Of a DNA stretch of 64,000 nt, positions 17,102 to 25,779 are shown piece by piece. The DNA comes from Polyangiaceae bacterium. Its GTDB lineage: Bacteria; Myxococcota_A; Polyangia; Polyangiales; Polyangiaceae. The stretch is taken from assembly GCA_020846005.1 (NCBI GenBank), contig JADLEQ010000035.1:110076-174075 (forward strand). The letters are read 5' to 3'. The first letter of the stretch is position 1. The number at the start of each line of letters is the position of its first letter. Below the pieces are notes generated by a model. That model had not been told where the DNA came from, searched no databases, and worked only from the letters and a program-made list of their open reading frames with translations. The translations under genes were made by a program, and so were the position numbers.

Positions 17102-18316
17102 GTGGCGAACATCGGCTACATCCAGGTCGTCCGCCACTGCAACCACCTGTGCGGGTTCTGCTCGAATCCGACCACGCCCTACACGCACACCTTCGAGACG
17201 ATGAAGGTGCTCGTCGACGATCTGGTCGACCGCGACTACTTCGGCGTCATCCTGACGGGCGGGGAGCCGACGCTCCACCCGGAGCTGCCGCGGATCTGTC
17301 GCTACGCGCGGGAGCGCGGGCTCCACGTCCGCATGATCACGAACGGCACGCGGCTCGCCGACGGCGCGTTCGCCCGCGAACTGGCGGACGCCGGTCTCCA
17401 GCTCGTCCACGTCTCCATTTACTCCGTCCGCCCCGAGGTGGAGGCGCAGCTCCGCGGGAGCGAGGGGACGCTCGCACGGGCGCTCGGCGCGATGGACGCC
17501 GCCCACGCCGCCGGGATCGAGGTGAACGTCAACTGCGTCATCAACAAGCTCAACGCAGCCCACCTCGACGAGAACGTCGAGCACTACCTCGAGCACCACC
17601 CGTATGTCCGGCACTTCGTGTGGAACAACCTCGACCCCTCGATGGGGCGCGCGGAGGTGAACCAGGCGCAGTTCACCCCGCGCCTCATCGACTTCGAGGC
17701 GTCGCTGCACCGCGCGCTGTCGTTGCTCCAGGCCTCGGGGCGGACGTTCCGCGTCGAGAAGGTGCCGCTCTGCTACATGGTGGATTTTGCCTGGGCCAGC
17801 ACCGAGACCCGCAAGATCGTGAAGGGCGAGGAGCGCGTGGTCCACTTCCTGGACGCGAAGCAGACCGTGCGGCAGACGGACTGGGAGCACATCTACTCGG
17901 AGGCGTGCGAGGCGTGCACGCTGCGCACGATCTGTGGCGGGCTGTTCGACCGCGGCAACGGCTACGACCCGCGCGAGCTCTACCCGGTGTTCGTCTCGCG
18001 GGACACGATCGTCCGCGCGATCCTCGAGGACCCTCACGATCCTTCCTTCCGCTATCGATCGCTCACCGAGTGGCAGGAGGACTTCGACCGGCGCTGCCAC
18101 GAGACGCTCGCGGGAGCTCACGCGACGCGACCCGCGCCCCACGAGCCCGACGAGCGCCCGCAGGGGGAGAGGCTGGTCAGCGTGGGGGTGGTGACGGAGC
18201 AGAGCCGGCGCAAGTTCGAGGCCAAGCGCGAGGCCGAGGCTCGCCGCGCCCGGGCGCTCGGCATCGCGATGGAGCGCGACGTGGAGCCGACCGAGCCCGA
18301 GCCACCCGGCGGGTGA
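17102..18316 (+). CDS. Radical SAM enzyme
   Basis: 404-residue radical SAM protein. The [4Fe-4S] motif C13-x3-C17-x2-C20 (CNHLCGFC) comes right at the start, followed by the SAM-binding LTGGEPTLHPEL and MITNGTRLAD. After the barrel, ACEACTLRTICGGLF offers Cys residues for an auxiliary cluster of SPASM/twitch type. The C-terminal 70 residues are charged and probably disordered. The reaction and substrate are unknown. A TTG at 17090 could add four residues, but the GTG at 17102 fits the TAGGTT box. It is divergent from the TetR gene. Confidence 0.8.
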   Translation: MANIGYIQVVRHCNHLCGFCSNPTTPYTHTFETMKVLVDDLVDRDYFGVILTGGEPTLHPELPRICRYARERGLHVRMITNGTRLADGAFARELADAGLQLVHVSIYSVRPEVEAQLRGSEGTLARALGAMDAAHAAGIEVNVNCVINKLNAAHLDENVEHYLEHHPYVRHFVWNNLDPSMGRAEVNQAQFTPRLIDFEASLHRALSLLQASGRTFRVEKVPLCYMVDFAWASTETRKIVKGEERVVHFLDAKQTVRQTDWEHIYSEACEACTLRTICGGLFDRGNGYDPRELYPVFVSRDTIVRAILEDPHDPSFRYRSLTEWQEDFDRRCHETLAGAHATRPAPHEPDERPQGERLVSVGVVTEQSRRKFEAKREAEARRARALGIAMERDVEPTEPEPPGG

Positions 18317-18373
18317 ACCCCGCGGCGCCGTCGCAGCGCGAGGAGGCGCTCCGGGCCGCCGCAGATCAGAAGA

Positions 18374-19858
18374 TCAGAAGTCGACGGTGTTCGGGATGCA
18401 GCCCATACCCGAGTCCGTGCCGCACGGGCCCTCCGGACCGACACAGCACGGCGTGCCGAACCCGGTGTCCGGGCAGAACACCGGGTCGCAGCTCCCGCCA
18501 CCGCCACCCGTACCGCCGCCGCCACCCGTGCCGCCGCCGCCGCACTGGCCGCAACCGAACGACTCGACCTCGCCGGCGCAGATCTGGTCCCAGCCCACGT
18601 TGCAGCAGTAGGCGTCCTGCTGGCAGACGCACTCCGTCACGCCGGGATCTTCACAGCCCGCCCAGGAGTGCGGGGAGCAGCAGTCGCCCGAGCCGCCGGA
18701 CCCGCCAGCGCCGGCCGCGCCGCCAGCGCCGGCCGCGCCGCCCGTGCCGGCGAACCCGCCCGTGCCGGCGAACCCGCCCGTGCCGGCGAACCCGCCCGTG
18801 CCGGCGAACCCGCCCGTGCCGGCGAACCCGCCCGTGCCGGCGAACCCGCCGCTGCCCGCGAACCCACCCGTCCCGGCCGTGCCGCCCGACCCCGATCCGC
18901 CGCCGGTGCCGCCGCCGCCGCACTTCGTCGCAGGGGGACCGCCGTACGGCGAGGTGAGCACGCAGCCGAGATCGACCAGCGCGAGGTCATTGCCGCAGTT
19001 GCCGTCCGGCATGCAGCAGCCCTGGAACGAGAACCCCATCACCGACAGACCGGGGCACGACGGATCCGGGTAGCCCGGCGCGTCGCGCTCGTGACACCCG
19101 GGGCCGATCGGGAACAGGCCGCCGACCGAGGTGGTGTCGAGGCCGCACGCGTTGGGCTCCGACTCGGGGCAGCACGCCGGGAGCGTGACGAACCCGGCGA
19201 GGCTCAACGACGAGCACTCCTCGCTGCCGCAGCACGCGTCCGCCGAGCAACCCGCCGAGCCGCCGCTCCCCGAGATACCCCCAGTACCTCCGGTACCGGC
19301 GGCGCCGCCCGTCCCGCCGCAGACGTTCGCGCAGAGGCCCGGCGACGCGCCGTTGCACAGGCAGAACTCGTAGCAGCCCCCGCACCCGGCGCACTGCGGC
19401 GGCTCGCACGAGCCACCGCCGCCCGCGCCAGCGATGCCGCCGCTGCCCGCCACCGCGCCGCCGCCTCCCGCGCCAGTGCCCGCCCAACCGCCACTGCCCG
19501 CCCAACCGCCAGTGCCCGCCCAACCGCCACTGCCCGCCCAACCGCCACTGCCCGCCCAGCCGCCAGTGCCCGCCCAGCCGCCGGGACCACCGCCCCAGCC
19601 GCCAGTGCCCGCCCAGCCGCCGGGACCACCGCCCCAGCCGCCGGTGCCCGCCGAACCGCCGGGACCGCCGCCCCAGCCGCCGCTCGCCGCCGCGCCGCCC
19701 GCGCCGCCCGCCACCGCGCCGCCGAGCCCGCCCTCGAGGCCGCCCGCACCGCCAATCCCAGGACCGAAGAGGAGCTCCTCCATCGGCGTACGCGCGCCGC
19801 AGCCGTGCACCGAGAGGACCGCGAACGAGAGCCCCACCAACCAAGCCGCGCGCCGCAT
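18374..19858 (-). CDS. Repeat-rich Cys-rich lipoprotein
   Basis: 494-residue surface lipoprotein: signal peptide with lipobox SVHGC, a Gly/Trp/Thr-rich linker (GGWAGTGG-type repeats), a Cys-rich module, a second linker of near-identical GGFAGT units, and a final Cys-rich segment. The CVCQQDAYCCNVGWDQIC motif is a module often seen in myxobacterial and planctomycete secreted proteins. Even Cys spacing suggests disulfides. No catalytic motif is seen; an adhesive or matrix role is inference. The ATG at 19858 follows a TATACC box by 7 nt. Confidence 0.75.
   Translation of the reverse strand: MRRAAWLVGLSFAVLSVHGCGARTPMEELLFGPGIGGAGGLEGGLGGAVAGGAGGAAASGGWGGGPGGSAGTGGWGGGPGGWAGTGGWGGGPGGWAGTGGWAGSGGWAGSGGWAGTGGWAGSGGWAGTGAGGGGAVAGSGGIAGAGGGGSCEPPQCAGCGGCYEFCLCNGASPGLCANVCGGTGGAAGTGGTGGISGSGGSAGCSADACCGSEECSSLSLAGFVTLPACCPESEPNACGLDTTSVGGLFPIGPGCHERDAPGYPDPSCPGLSVMGFSFQGCCMPDGNCGNDLALVDLGCVLTSPYGGPPATKCGGGGTGGGSGSGGTAGTGGFAGSGGFAGTGGFAGTGGFAGTGGFAGTGGFAGTGGFAGTGGAAGAGGAAGAGGSGGSGDCCSPHSWAGCEDPGVTECVCQQDAYCCNVGWDQICAGEVESFGCGQCGGGGTGGGGGTGGGGGSCDPVFCPDTGFGTPCCVGPEGPCGTDSGMGCIPNTVDF
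18741..18848 (-). repeat. Six exact 18-nt tandem repeats in the lipoprotein gene
   Basis: The unit CCCGTGCCGGCGAACCCG (plus strand) is repeated six times without change, with a degenerate seventh copy after it. It encodes the six-residue GGFAGT linker unit. Near-identity of copies suggests recent expansion. Confidence 0.9.
19474..19581 (-). repeat. 18-nt tandem repeats in the N-terminal linker
   Basis: Six copies of an 18-nt unit close to CAGTGCCCGCCCAACCGC, varying at a few positions, encode the GGWAGS/GGWAGT linker. Imperfect 18-21 nt copies continue to about 19680. Confidence 0.85.
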
Positions 19859-19865
19859 GAGCGGC

Positions 19866-19871
19866 GGTATA
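19866..19871 (-). promoter_or_regulatory. Putative -10 box TATACC of the Cys-rich lipoprotein
   Basis: TATACC on the minus strand ends 7 nt before the ATG at 19858 and is the most AT-rich hexamer of its surroundings. Confidence 0.45.
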
Positions 19872-20031
19872 CCGCACCACGGGGCACGGTCCAGTCGGCT
19901 CGGGGGCCGCGCGCGGGGCGTGAGCGTCGGCGCCGGCGCGCGGCGGTGGGCGCTATGGTGCCCACCGGAGTCAGCTCCTGGACCGAGCCCGAGGACCCGG
20001 GGGATCCCGACCCCCTCCTCTTCCAGACGAG

Positions 20032-21036
20032 GTGCGCGACCTGGGACTGAGCGGCGTGGCGCGGCGCGCCGTGGTGACGCTCGCTGCGGCCGCCTCGATG
20101 ACGGCCTGTGGCGGCGAGATCGCTCCGGACGGCGCGGCCGGCGGAGGCGGCGGTGGCGCGAGCGGCGGCGGCCCAGGAGCGGGAGGTGCAGCAGCCGGAG
20201 GCGCGGGCGGCGCGGCCGGCACAGGGAGCGACTGCGCCGGTCTTGCCCGCCCGCCGAGCGGGCCGGTCGAGCCCGCTGACTGCGGCGAGCTGACGCTCGT
20301 CGCGCACGCGGTGCGGATGGGCGACGGCACACCCGAGGCAGCGGTGGGGTTCGATCTCGACTGCGCCGCCGGCGAGACCTGCCAGAGCGGACCGGTCCTG
20401 GAGGCCCCGCGCGGCGTCGACGCCTTCTTCGACTGGTGGGTGGACCTCTTCGCGCTGTCGCGCGACGGCGAGCGCGAGGTCGCCATCGCGGCGCGCACCT
20501 GGAGCGTGGCGGTCCGCGCCCGCGCGCCGCCGGATGGCTCCGCCGAGGTCTGGATCATGAACGTCGAACGAGACGATGGCGCGCCCCCGGGTGCGTCCGG
20601 CGCGGTGTGGCGCCCGTGGCCCGAGCACCAGGGCGCCACGGGCGCCGCGCCGTCGCGGGCCACGCTGCGGGCGGGTCACCTCGTCTCCGAGCCCACCGGG
20701 GTGCTGGCCGTGACGGTGCGGCCCGCGGTGCTCTCCGGCCGACCCGTCGTCGAGCGGCTCTTCATCGACCTCGCGCCCTCGGACGCCGCCGGCGTGCGGC
20801 GCGCGATCGTGGCCGGCCGCATGAGCGAAGCCGAGCAGCGGAAGGCACGCCGAGAGCTCGAGCCGTGCTGCCGGTTCAACTGCTCGGACGGCTGGCCCCT
20901 CGGCGATCTACGTCACGCGGACGAGAACCTCCACCTGTGTGAAGACATGAGCTTCGGCATGGAGCTCGACCTCGTGCCGGCGGTGCTGGGCGAGACGACG
21001 GAGACCCGGGAGGGGATGTCGGTGTGCGCGTGGTAG
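20032..21036 (+). CDS. Hypothetical lipoprotein with Gly-rich linker
   Basis: 334-residue lipoprotein of unknown function. A signal segment ends in the lipobox SMTAC, followed by about 50 residues of Gly/Ala linker and then a folded region without a recognised family. Cys residues occur in pairs (DCAAGETC, CCRFNCSDGW). The start is uncertain: a GTG at 20032 is used, but a GTG at 20056 also leaves a good signal peptide (ARRAVVTLAAAASMTAC). Neither has a strong Shine-Dalgarno site. It is flanked by convergent and divergent lipoprotein genes. Confidence 0.65.
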   Translation: MRDLGLSGVARRAVVTLAAAASMTACGGEIAPDGAAGGGGGGASGGGPGAGGAAAGGAGGAAGTGSDCAGLARPPSGPVEPADCGELTLVAHAVRMGDGTPEAAVGFDLDCAAGETCQSGPVLEAPRGVDAFFDWWVDLFALSRDGEREVAIAARTWSVAVRARAPPDGSAEVWIMNVERDDGAPPGASGAVWRPWPEHQGATGAAPSRATLRAGHLVSEPTGVLAVTVRPAVLSGRPVVERLFIDLAPSDAAGVRRAIVAGRMSEAEQRKARRELEPCCRFNCSDGWPLGDLRHADENLHLCEDMSFGMELDLVPAVLGETTETREGMSVCAW

Positions 21037-21115
21037 GAGTGGGAGGGCTGGGGAACGACGGCGGGCGCGAGGGCGCGCGGAGCGGACGCGCGCGGCGGAC
21101 GAAGCGGGGAGCGGG

Positions 21116-23140
21116 TCAGGGGAACAGCCAGTGAACGCCGCTGCGCAGCTCGACGCCGGCGAGGGTCGCCGTGAGGCGGACGAAGTAGCGGCGGCCGGGG
21201 ACGAGCGGGGCGAGGTCGAGGGTGGTGTCGGCGCCGGCCCGCGCTTGCACGGCCTCGCTCGCGCCGAAGTCTGGGATCTCCTCGCCCCACTCGACGAGCA
21301 CCGGCGCATCGGTCGAGGTGCGGAACGAGATCGTGGCGCTGTCGGGGGCGAGCGCGATCGTGCGGACAGCGGAGAAGAGCGCAGGGGGCGGGGGCTCCGC
21401 GACGATCGAGGAGTCGACGAGCGTCGAGGTGGCGTCGAGGAGCGCCTGCACGCGGGCAGGCGACACCAGCCGGACGTCCGACAGGCCGTCGGCCACGAGG
21501 GCGTCGCGGATGCGCGCGAGGTCGGCGCGCGCCCACGCCATCCAGCGGGTGAGCTCCGGGTCGCCGCTCCCGGCGCCCTTGCGCGCTCGGTCGGCGAAGA
21601 GCAACACGTCGACGGCGCGCCACGCGTCGGCGGCGTGCTGCTGGTGCCGCGCTCGGCGCGTGAGGTCCGCGTGGTCGGCGGGCGCGAGCGCCGCCGCTAG
21701 CCCGGGCAGGGCGGCGACGGCGGCGGCCGCGAGCTCGCACGCCTCCTCCGCCTCCTGGTGGATCCACCGCACGACCTTCGCGTCAGGGGCGTCCACCGCC
21801 TCCCAGATGGGCGCCCACTCGGCGTCCCACTTGCGCATGTCGCCTCGACTACGGAGCTGATCGAAGGTGACGCGATCGGGGATGTCGCTCCCCTTCTCCA
21901 GCGCCCAGATGCCGAGCGCGTAGTGCGACTTCGTCCGGACGGCGAAGGTGTCGGCGAGCAGCGCGCGCAGCGCGGCGTGCGGGGGCGTCCCGGGCGTCGT
22001 GCCGTAGCGCTCGGTGAGCCACTCGTCCCAGATCGTCGCGGCCGGGACGGCGGGGTCTTCGAGCCAGCGCCGGAGCGCGTGCAGGTTGAGCTCGTTCGGC
22101 GTGCCGAGCGCCGAGCTGCCGCCGCGCTCGATGCGCGTCGCGGTGCCGATGGCGCCGCGGGCTCGCGCTTCGCGCAGCCTCCAGCCGTAGTACTCGGGCG
22201 CGACGAACGGCAGCTCGCCGAGACCCCAGTACTCGGCGCCCACGTCCAGCTCGACGAGCGCGGCGTGGTGCCCGTCGCGGCCGAGGCCCGAGCTCAGCGG
22301 GTTGTACGGCTGCCAGTCCTGCACCTCGGCCTTGTGCATGCCGAGGAAGTCGACGCCCTCCGCGGTCGAGAAGCCGTCCGCGTGCCAGTCGATCTCGGCT
22401 GTCTCGTGGACGAACGTCCGTGCGACGAGCTGCTTGCCGAGTTCGTTCACGATCGCGCCACCCACCTGCTCGGTGATCGTGCGCAGGCGCTCGGCCTGCG
22501 GCGGGCGCGACAGCGCGGGCTCGTCGGGCCACCGCTCGCCGCAGTAGTCGCAGGTGCACATCGTCACCCAGGGGGGCATCGACGCCGATCCGAACATCAT
22601 GACCACGCCGTCGAGATCCGGCGCGACGCGGAACAGCTCCGCATACGCCGCGGCGCGCGTGTCCCACACGGAGTCGTCCGGGTCGTAGCAGACCGCGAGC
22701 CCCGTCTCGTCGAACTCGTGCGTCCAGGCGAACACCTCCATCCCACGAGCGCTCGCGTCCGCAGCCGCCGCGTTGAGCCGGCCGAGCCGCGCCCGATCTT
22801 CCTCGGTGTCGTCCGTCACGTCGGAGACGTCCATCACGAGATCGTGCGAGAGCTGGACGTGGGTCACGCCGAAGCGCTCGGCCGCCTCGAGCGACCGCGC
22901 GACGGCGGCGGGGTCGGCGTTGAGGAGGATCCACCCGTGCACTGGGCCGGTGGGCAGCGCGCCACCGGCGCCACCGGCGCCCGCCGCACCGGAGCCTCCG
23001 TCCGTCGCGCCGGCTCCCCCGGCGCCACCCGTGGCGCCCGAGGCGCCCGGGGAGTCGTCGCTCGAGCCGCAGGCGGCAGTGACGAGGGCCGCCGCGAGGA
23101 CGGTCGCGAGAGTGGACGCGGGGGCGAGGCAGCTGCGCAT
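21116..23140 (-). CDS. TIM-barrel glycosidase-like lipoprotein
   Basis: 674-residue lipoprotein: lipobox VTAAC, a Gly/Ala linker, then from about residue 65 a region resembling alpha-glucuronidase-like or GH20-like barrels. Segments such as FGVTHVQLSHDL, GMEVFAWTHEFDE and the MCTCDYCGERW cysteine cluster have this look. A helical region follows, then a C-terminal fibronectin-like beta-domain (APVLVEWGEEIPDFG, GRRYFVRL). I cannot identify the catalytic acids with certainty, so the family is tentative. The ATG at 23140 is preceded by TAGACT. Probably degrades an extracellular polysaccharide. Confidence 0.65.
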   Translation of the reverse strand: MRSCLAPASTLATVLAAALVTAACGSSDDSPGASGATGGAGGAGATDGGSGAAGAGGAGGALPTGPVHGWILLNADPAAVARSLEAAERFGVTHVQLSHDLVMDVSDVTDDTEEDRARLGRLNAAAADASARGMEVFAWTHEFDETGLAVCYDPDDSVWDTRAAAYAELFRVAPDLDGVVMMFGSASMPPWVTMCTCDYCGERWPDEPALSRPPQAERLRTITEQVGGAIVNELGKQLVARTFVHETAEIDWHADGFSTAEGVDFLGMHKAEVQDWQPYNPLSSGLGRDGHHAALVELDVGAEYWGLGELPFVAPEYYGWRLREARARGAIGTATRIERGGSSALGTPNELNLHALRRWLEDPAVPAATIWDEWLTERYGTTPGTPPHAALRALLADTFAVRTKSHYALGIWALEKGSDIPDRVTFDQLRSRGDMRKWDAEWAPIWEAVDAPDAKVVRWIHQEAEEACELAAAAVAALPGLAAALAPADHADLTRRARHQQHAADAWRAVDVLLFADRARKGAGSGDPELTRWMAWARADLARIRDALVADGLSDVRLVSPARVQALLDATSTLVDSSIVAEPPPPALFSAVRTIALAPDSATISFRTSTDAPVLVEWGEEIPDFGASEAVQARAGADTTLDLAPLVPGRRYFVRLTATLAGVELRSGVHWLFP

Positions 23141-23147
23141 CCCGGGA

Positions 23148-23153
23148 AGTCTA
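23148..23153 (-). promoter_or_regulatory. Putative -10 box TAGACT of the glycosidase-like lipoprotein
   Basis: TAGACT on the minus strand ends 7 nt before the ATG at 23140, with no room for a Shine-Dalgarno site. Confidence 0.45.
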
Positions 23154-23309
23154 CGCGGGTTTCGAGACAGGCGCGTGACGCCCGCCGACGCGGCTCGACG
23201 ACCGCGCGGGGCGGGCCTCGTACTCGTGCGCGCGATGATCGCGGCGGGGGAGCGGGCGCTGCGCGACGCGCGGCACCGGCGGCTCCACGCCCTGCGCGCC
23301 CAGCGAGCC

Positions 23310-23725
23310 AGCGAGGGCGACGAGCCGCTATCCGGCGATGGTCCGCGCGCGCTTCGCGCTCGCGCTGGTGGGCCCGCGACTCGTGCTCTGGGGTGGAGAA
23401 GCCGTTGGGCTCAACTCCGGAGAGGTCGGCGACGCGCTCGGGTTCGATCGCCTCTCAGGCGCTTGGTCGTACCACTACCAGCTGCCTGCGAGGACCTAGC
23501 CTGGCCGGCTGGCCTCGCAGCACGGTCTGCGCTTCGCGGTCGCTGACGGAGCGGCGGTCAGTCGGGCGGCGGATCCGGCCACCTGGACCTTCACCCCGGT
23601 GGGGAGCTCCTGGTGTGGCGCGGCTGGCAAGATCTCGGGTGCGCCAGGCGTCCCCACTGCCCGACTGCGGACGGCGCGTTGTACGACCCGCCCTCCCGCC
23701 GCTGGCGGCCAGCCCCCACGCGCGG
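23310..23725 (+). pseudogene. Decayed Kelch-repeat propeller remnant
   Basis: Two Kelch-like blades survive in different frames. The first reads VGPRLVLWGGEAVGLNSGEV, then GFDRLSGAWSYHYQ, and stops at TAG 23497. The second reads GGELLVWRGWQDLG, then TADGALYDPPSRRWRPAPT, ending at the pilin-like gene. Kelch blades normally show VWGG then YDPxxxxW, which both retain. There is no start, no signal peptide and no common frame, so this is a fossil. The stretch 23154-23310 upstream shows nothing. Confidence 0.55.
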
Positions 23726-24316
23726 CTACTCCAGGGGCGACGTCTCCGTCAGCGTGGAGGAGAGCTCGACGCGATCGCCGGGCTGGACCCGCCCGCTCAG
23801 CTCGAACGTCGAGAGGACGCCGTCACCGTCCAGGTCGCCGTTTGCGCGCGCGGTGAACTCGTCGCCCACCGCCCCGACGCCGGTCGATTCGTACGAGTAC
23901 ATGTAGTACTGCGGGTGAGCCAGGCTGAATCCGAGGCACGCGAACCCCTCGTTCGCGGCCGCGTCGACTTGCCACTCCGAAGCACCCGCCAGGTACTTCC
24001 GCCCCCGAATCGAGACCGCGTCCGCGGGGACGGAGCGCGACGCCGAGGAGCACAACCGATGCCCCATGGAGCCGTCGGGCAACGTCACCTCGCGGTCGTA
24101 GGCGCTGGCCGCGCTGCGAGCGATCATCATCACGGTGGAGCGGGCCTCCGCCGACTTCGACGCGATGAGGTGCTTCCGAACCCCATAGATGGCCAACGCC
24201 GAGAGCAAGCCCAGCAGCGCGACGACCGCCGGGATGGCGATGACGATCACGATGATGATCACCGAGAGGTTCGACGGAGGCTTCGGGGCGGGCTCGGCGG
24301 ATTCGGGGAGGGACAC
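23726..24316 (-). CDS. Pilin-like membrane protein lacking a prepilin cleavage motif
   Basis: 196-residue protein. After about 16 residues comes one long hydrophobic helix (SVIIIVIVIAIPAVVALLGL, continuing to IYGVRKHL), then a soluble domain with EARSTVMMIARSAASAYDRE, GFACLGFSLAHPQYYMYSY and GDLDGDGVLSTF. These resemble myxobacterial type IV pilin-like proteins as I know them. The usual G-F-T-L-x-E prepilin peptidase site is absent; the leader is Pro/Ser-rich instead. The GTG at 24316 is chosen because GGAGA lies 7 nt upstream. It may be a tail-out anchored pilin relative rather than an assembled pilin. Confidence 0.65.
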   Translation of the reverse strand: MSLPESAEPAPKPPSNLSVIIIVIVIAIPAVVALLGLLSALAIYGVRKHLIASKSAEARSTVMMIARSAASAYDREVTLPDGSMGHRLCSSASRSVPADAVSIRGRKYLAGASEWQVDAAANEGFACLGFSLAHPQYYMYSYESTGVGAVGDEFTARANGDLDGDGVLSTFELSGRVQPGDRVELSSTLTETSPLE

Positions 24317-24448
24317 CGGACGTCTCCAATCGGTCTCGCCCGCGTAACACCGGACGATCCGGTGACGCAACGCGCGGCGGGTGAGCCCACGCTCGGGGGT
24401 CGAGCGGCGTGCGTTCGCCGGCAGGGTCAGGCCGGCCCCGTCCGAGGC

Positions 24449-25684
24449 TCAGTCGCCTCGCGCTGCGGCGCCGAAGATGCCCTTCGCCATCAGGCTCGGC
24501 TCCTCCTCGGCGCGCGCTGCGTAGATCTCGCCCCTCAGCCGGCGGATCGCCTCCTCGCCCGGGGCAGCGAGCGCCGCGTGCTCGACGAGGTGCGAGGCGA
24601 GCTGGAGGCGCCCGTCGCCGAGCAGCGCGCGTGCCCGTTCGGCGAGCCGCTCCGCTCCGCCCGCGAGCGCCGCGAGCTCGCGGGCCACGTCGACCTCGGG
24701 CGCCGGCTTGAGGTGCGCGGGGTTGCCGTCCCACCACCCGCCGTACAGGCGCCACAGGTTGCGTACGACGAACGCGGGGTCGTCGTAGATGGGGCGCAGG
24801 TACGGGCGCTCCAGGAGGTGCGCTGGGGCGTGCACGCCGTGGATCACCGCGTCCAGGCGCTTGCCCGCGTTCATCAGGCCGAGCGTCTGCTCGACGAGCG
24901 TCTCGAGCAGCTCCGCCGTCTCGCTCAGCGCCTGGTGCACCCGGTCCTCGCCGAGGATCGGCGGGCCGTGCCCGGGCAGCAGCGCGACCGCGCGGAGCTC
25001 GGCCATCCGCCGCAGCGCACGCGCCCAATCGAGGGGATACCGCTGCACCTTCTGCGGGTTGCCGCAGTTCGGCGACGCCCAGATGAACAGATCGCCCGTG
25101 CAGAGGACGCGCCGCTCCGGCAGGAACGCCCACGCGTGGTCGTCGGTCTCGCCACGATCGTGGAAGAGCTGGATCGCCTCGCCGCCCACCGCGAGCTCGA
25201 GCCGGTCGTGGAAGGTCAGGTCGGGCCGCCGGTACCGCGTCGGCCACATCGCCGTGCCGAACTGCCGGCGGTTGATGATCTCGTTGTACCCCGCGGTGAG
25301 CGCGTACCGGTCGAAGCGCTGGTTGACGGCGTGGTGCGCCACGACGCGGATCGGGTCCCAGCCCTGCGCTCGCGCCTCCTCCTCGAACGGCCCGAGCCCG
25401 AACGCGTGATCGACGTGGCCGTGCGTGTAGACCGCCGTGTGGACGCGCTCGCGGCTCCACTCCCGCACGTTCGAGAAGTTCGAGCCCGCGAGGAAGAAGC
25501 TCCCTGCATCGAGGAGCACCAGGCCCTCGGAGGTCGCGAGCACGTTCACGTTCGCGAAGCTCGAGACGAAGCCGAGGCCGTCCTGGATCGGCTCGAGCCC
25601 CAGGAGCTGCGTGAACGGGTGGAGGGTCGCGGTCGTGTCCGTCCCCGACCAGAGACGCTCTGCCAGCTCGAGTACCTTGCCCAT
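24449..25684 (-). CDS. MBL-fold metallo-hydrolase (alkyl-sulfatase-like)
   Basis: 411-residue metallo-beta-lactamase-fold enzyme. The zinc motif THGHVDH, later ligands in ETDDHAWAFLP and CTGDLFIWASPN, and the closing LLPGHGPPI are present. After the core, a helical region (ETAELLETLVEQTLGLMNAG and YLRPIYDDPAFVVRNLWRLY) resembles the dimerisation domain of alkyl-sulfatase-type proteins. No signal peptide. The ATG at 25684 matches the family start better than a further upstream codon. The substrate is unknown. Confidence 0.8.
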   Translation of the reverse strand: MGKVLELAERLWSGTDTTATLHPFTQLLGLEPIQDGLGFVSSFANVNVLATSEGLVLLDAGSFFLAGSNFSNVREWSRERVHTAVYTHGHVDHAFGLGPFEEEARAQGWDPIRVVAHHAVNQRFDRYALTAGYNEIINRRQFGTAMWPTRYRRPDLTFHDRLELAVGGEAIQLFHDRGETDDHAWAFLPERRVLCTGDLFIWASPNCGNPQKVQRYPLDWARALRRMAELRAVALLPGHGPPILGEDRVHQALSETAELLETLVEQTLGLMNAGKRLDAVIHGVHAPAHLLERPYLRPIYDDPAFVVRNLWRLYGGWWDGNPAHLKPAPEVDVARELAALAGGAERLAERARALLGDGRLQLASHLVEHAALAAPGEEAIRRLRGEIYAARAEEEPSLMAKGIFGAAARGD

Positions 25685-25768
25685 GGGCGCAGCCTGGCCC
25701 GCCGGCCGAGCGCTGTCCATCCGGCTCGGACTGGGCGGGGTACTGGGCCACTCCGGGTCGGCCGTGGG

Positions 25769-25774
25769 TAGACT
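25769..25774 (+). promoter_or_regulatory. Putative -10 box TAGACT of the extensin-like gene
   Basis: TAGACT ends 5 nt before the GTG at 25780, as at other starts in the window. Confidence 0.4.
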
Positions 25775-25779
25775 TCGGC

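Noticed and set aside
18741..19581. Regular short repeats that could suggest a CRISPR array
   Set aside because: The 18-nt units are directly adjacent without unique spacers and encode a protein linker in frame.
25684..25720. Upstream start for the MBL hydrolase
   Set aside because: The extra twelve residues are Pro/Ala-rich and the ATG at 25684 matches the usual beginning of the fold.
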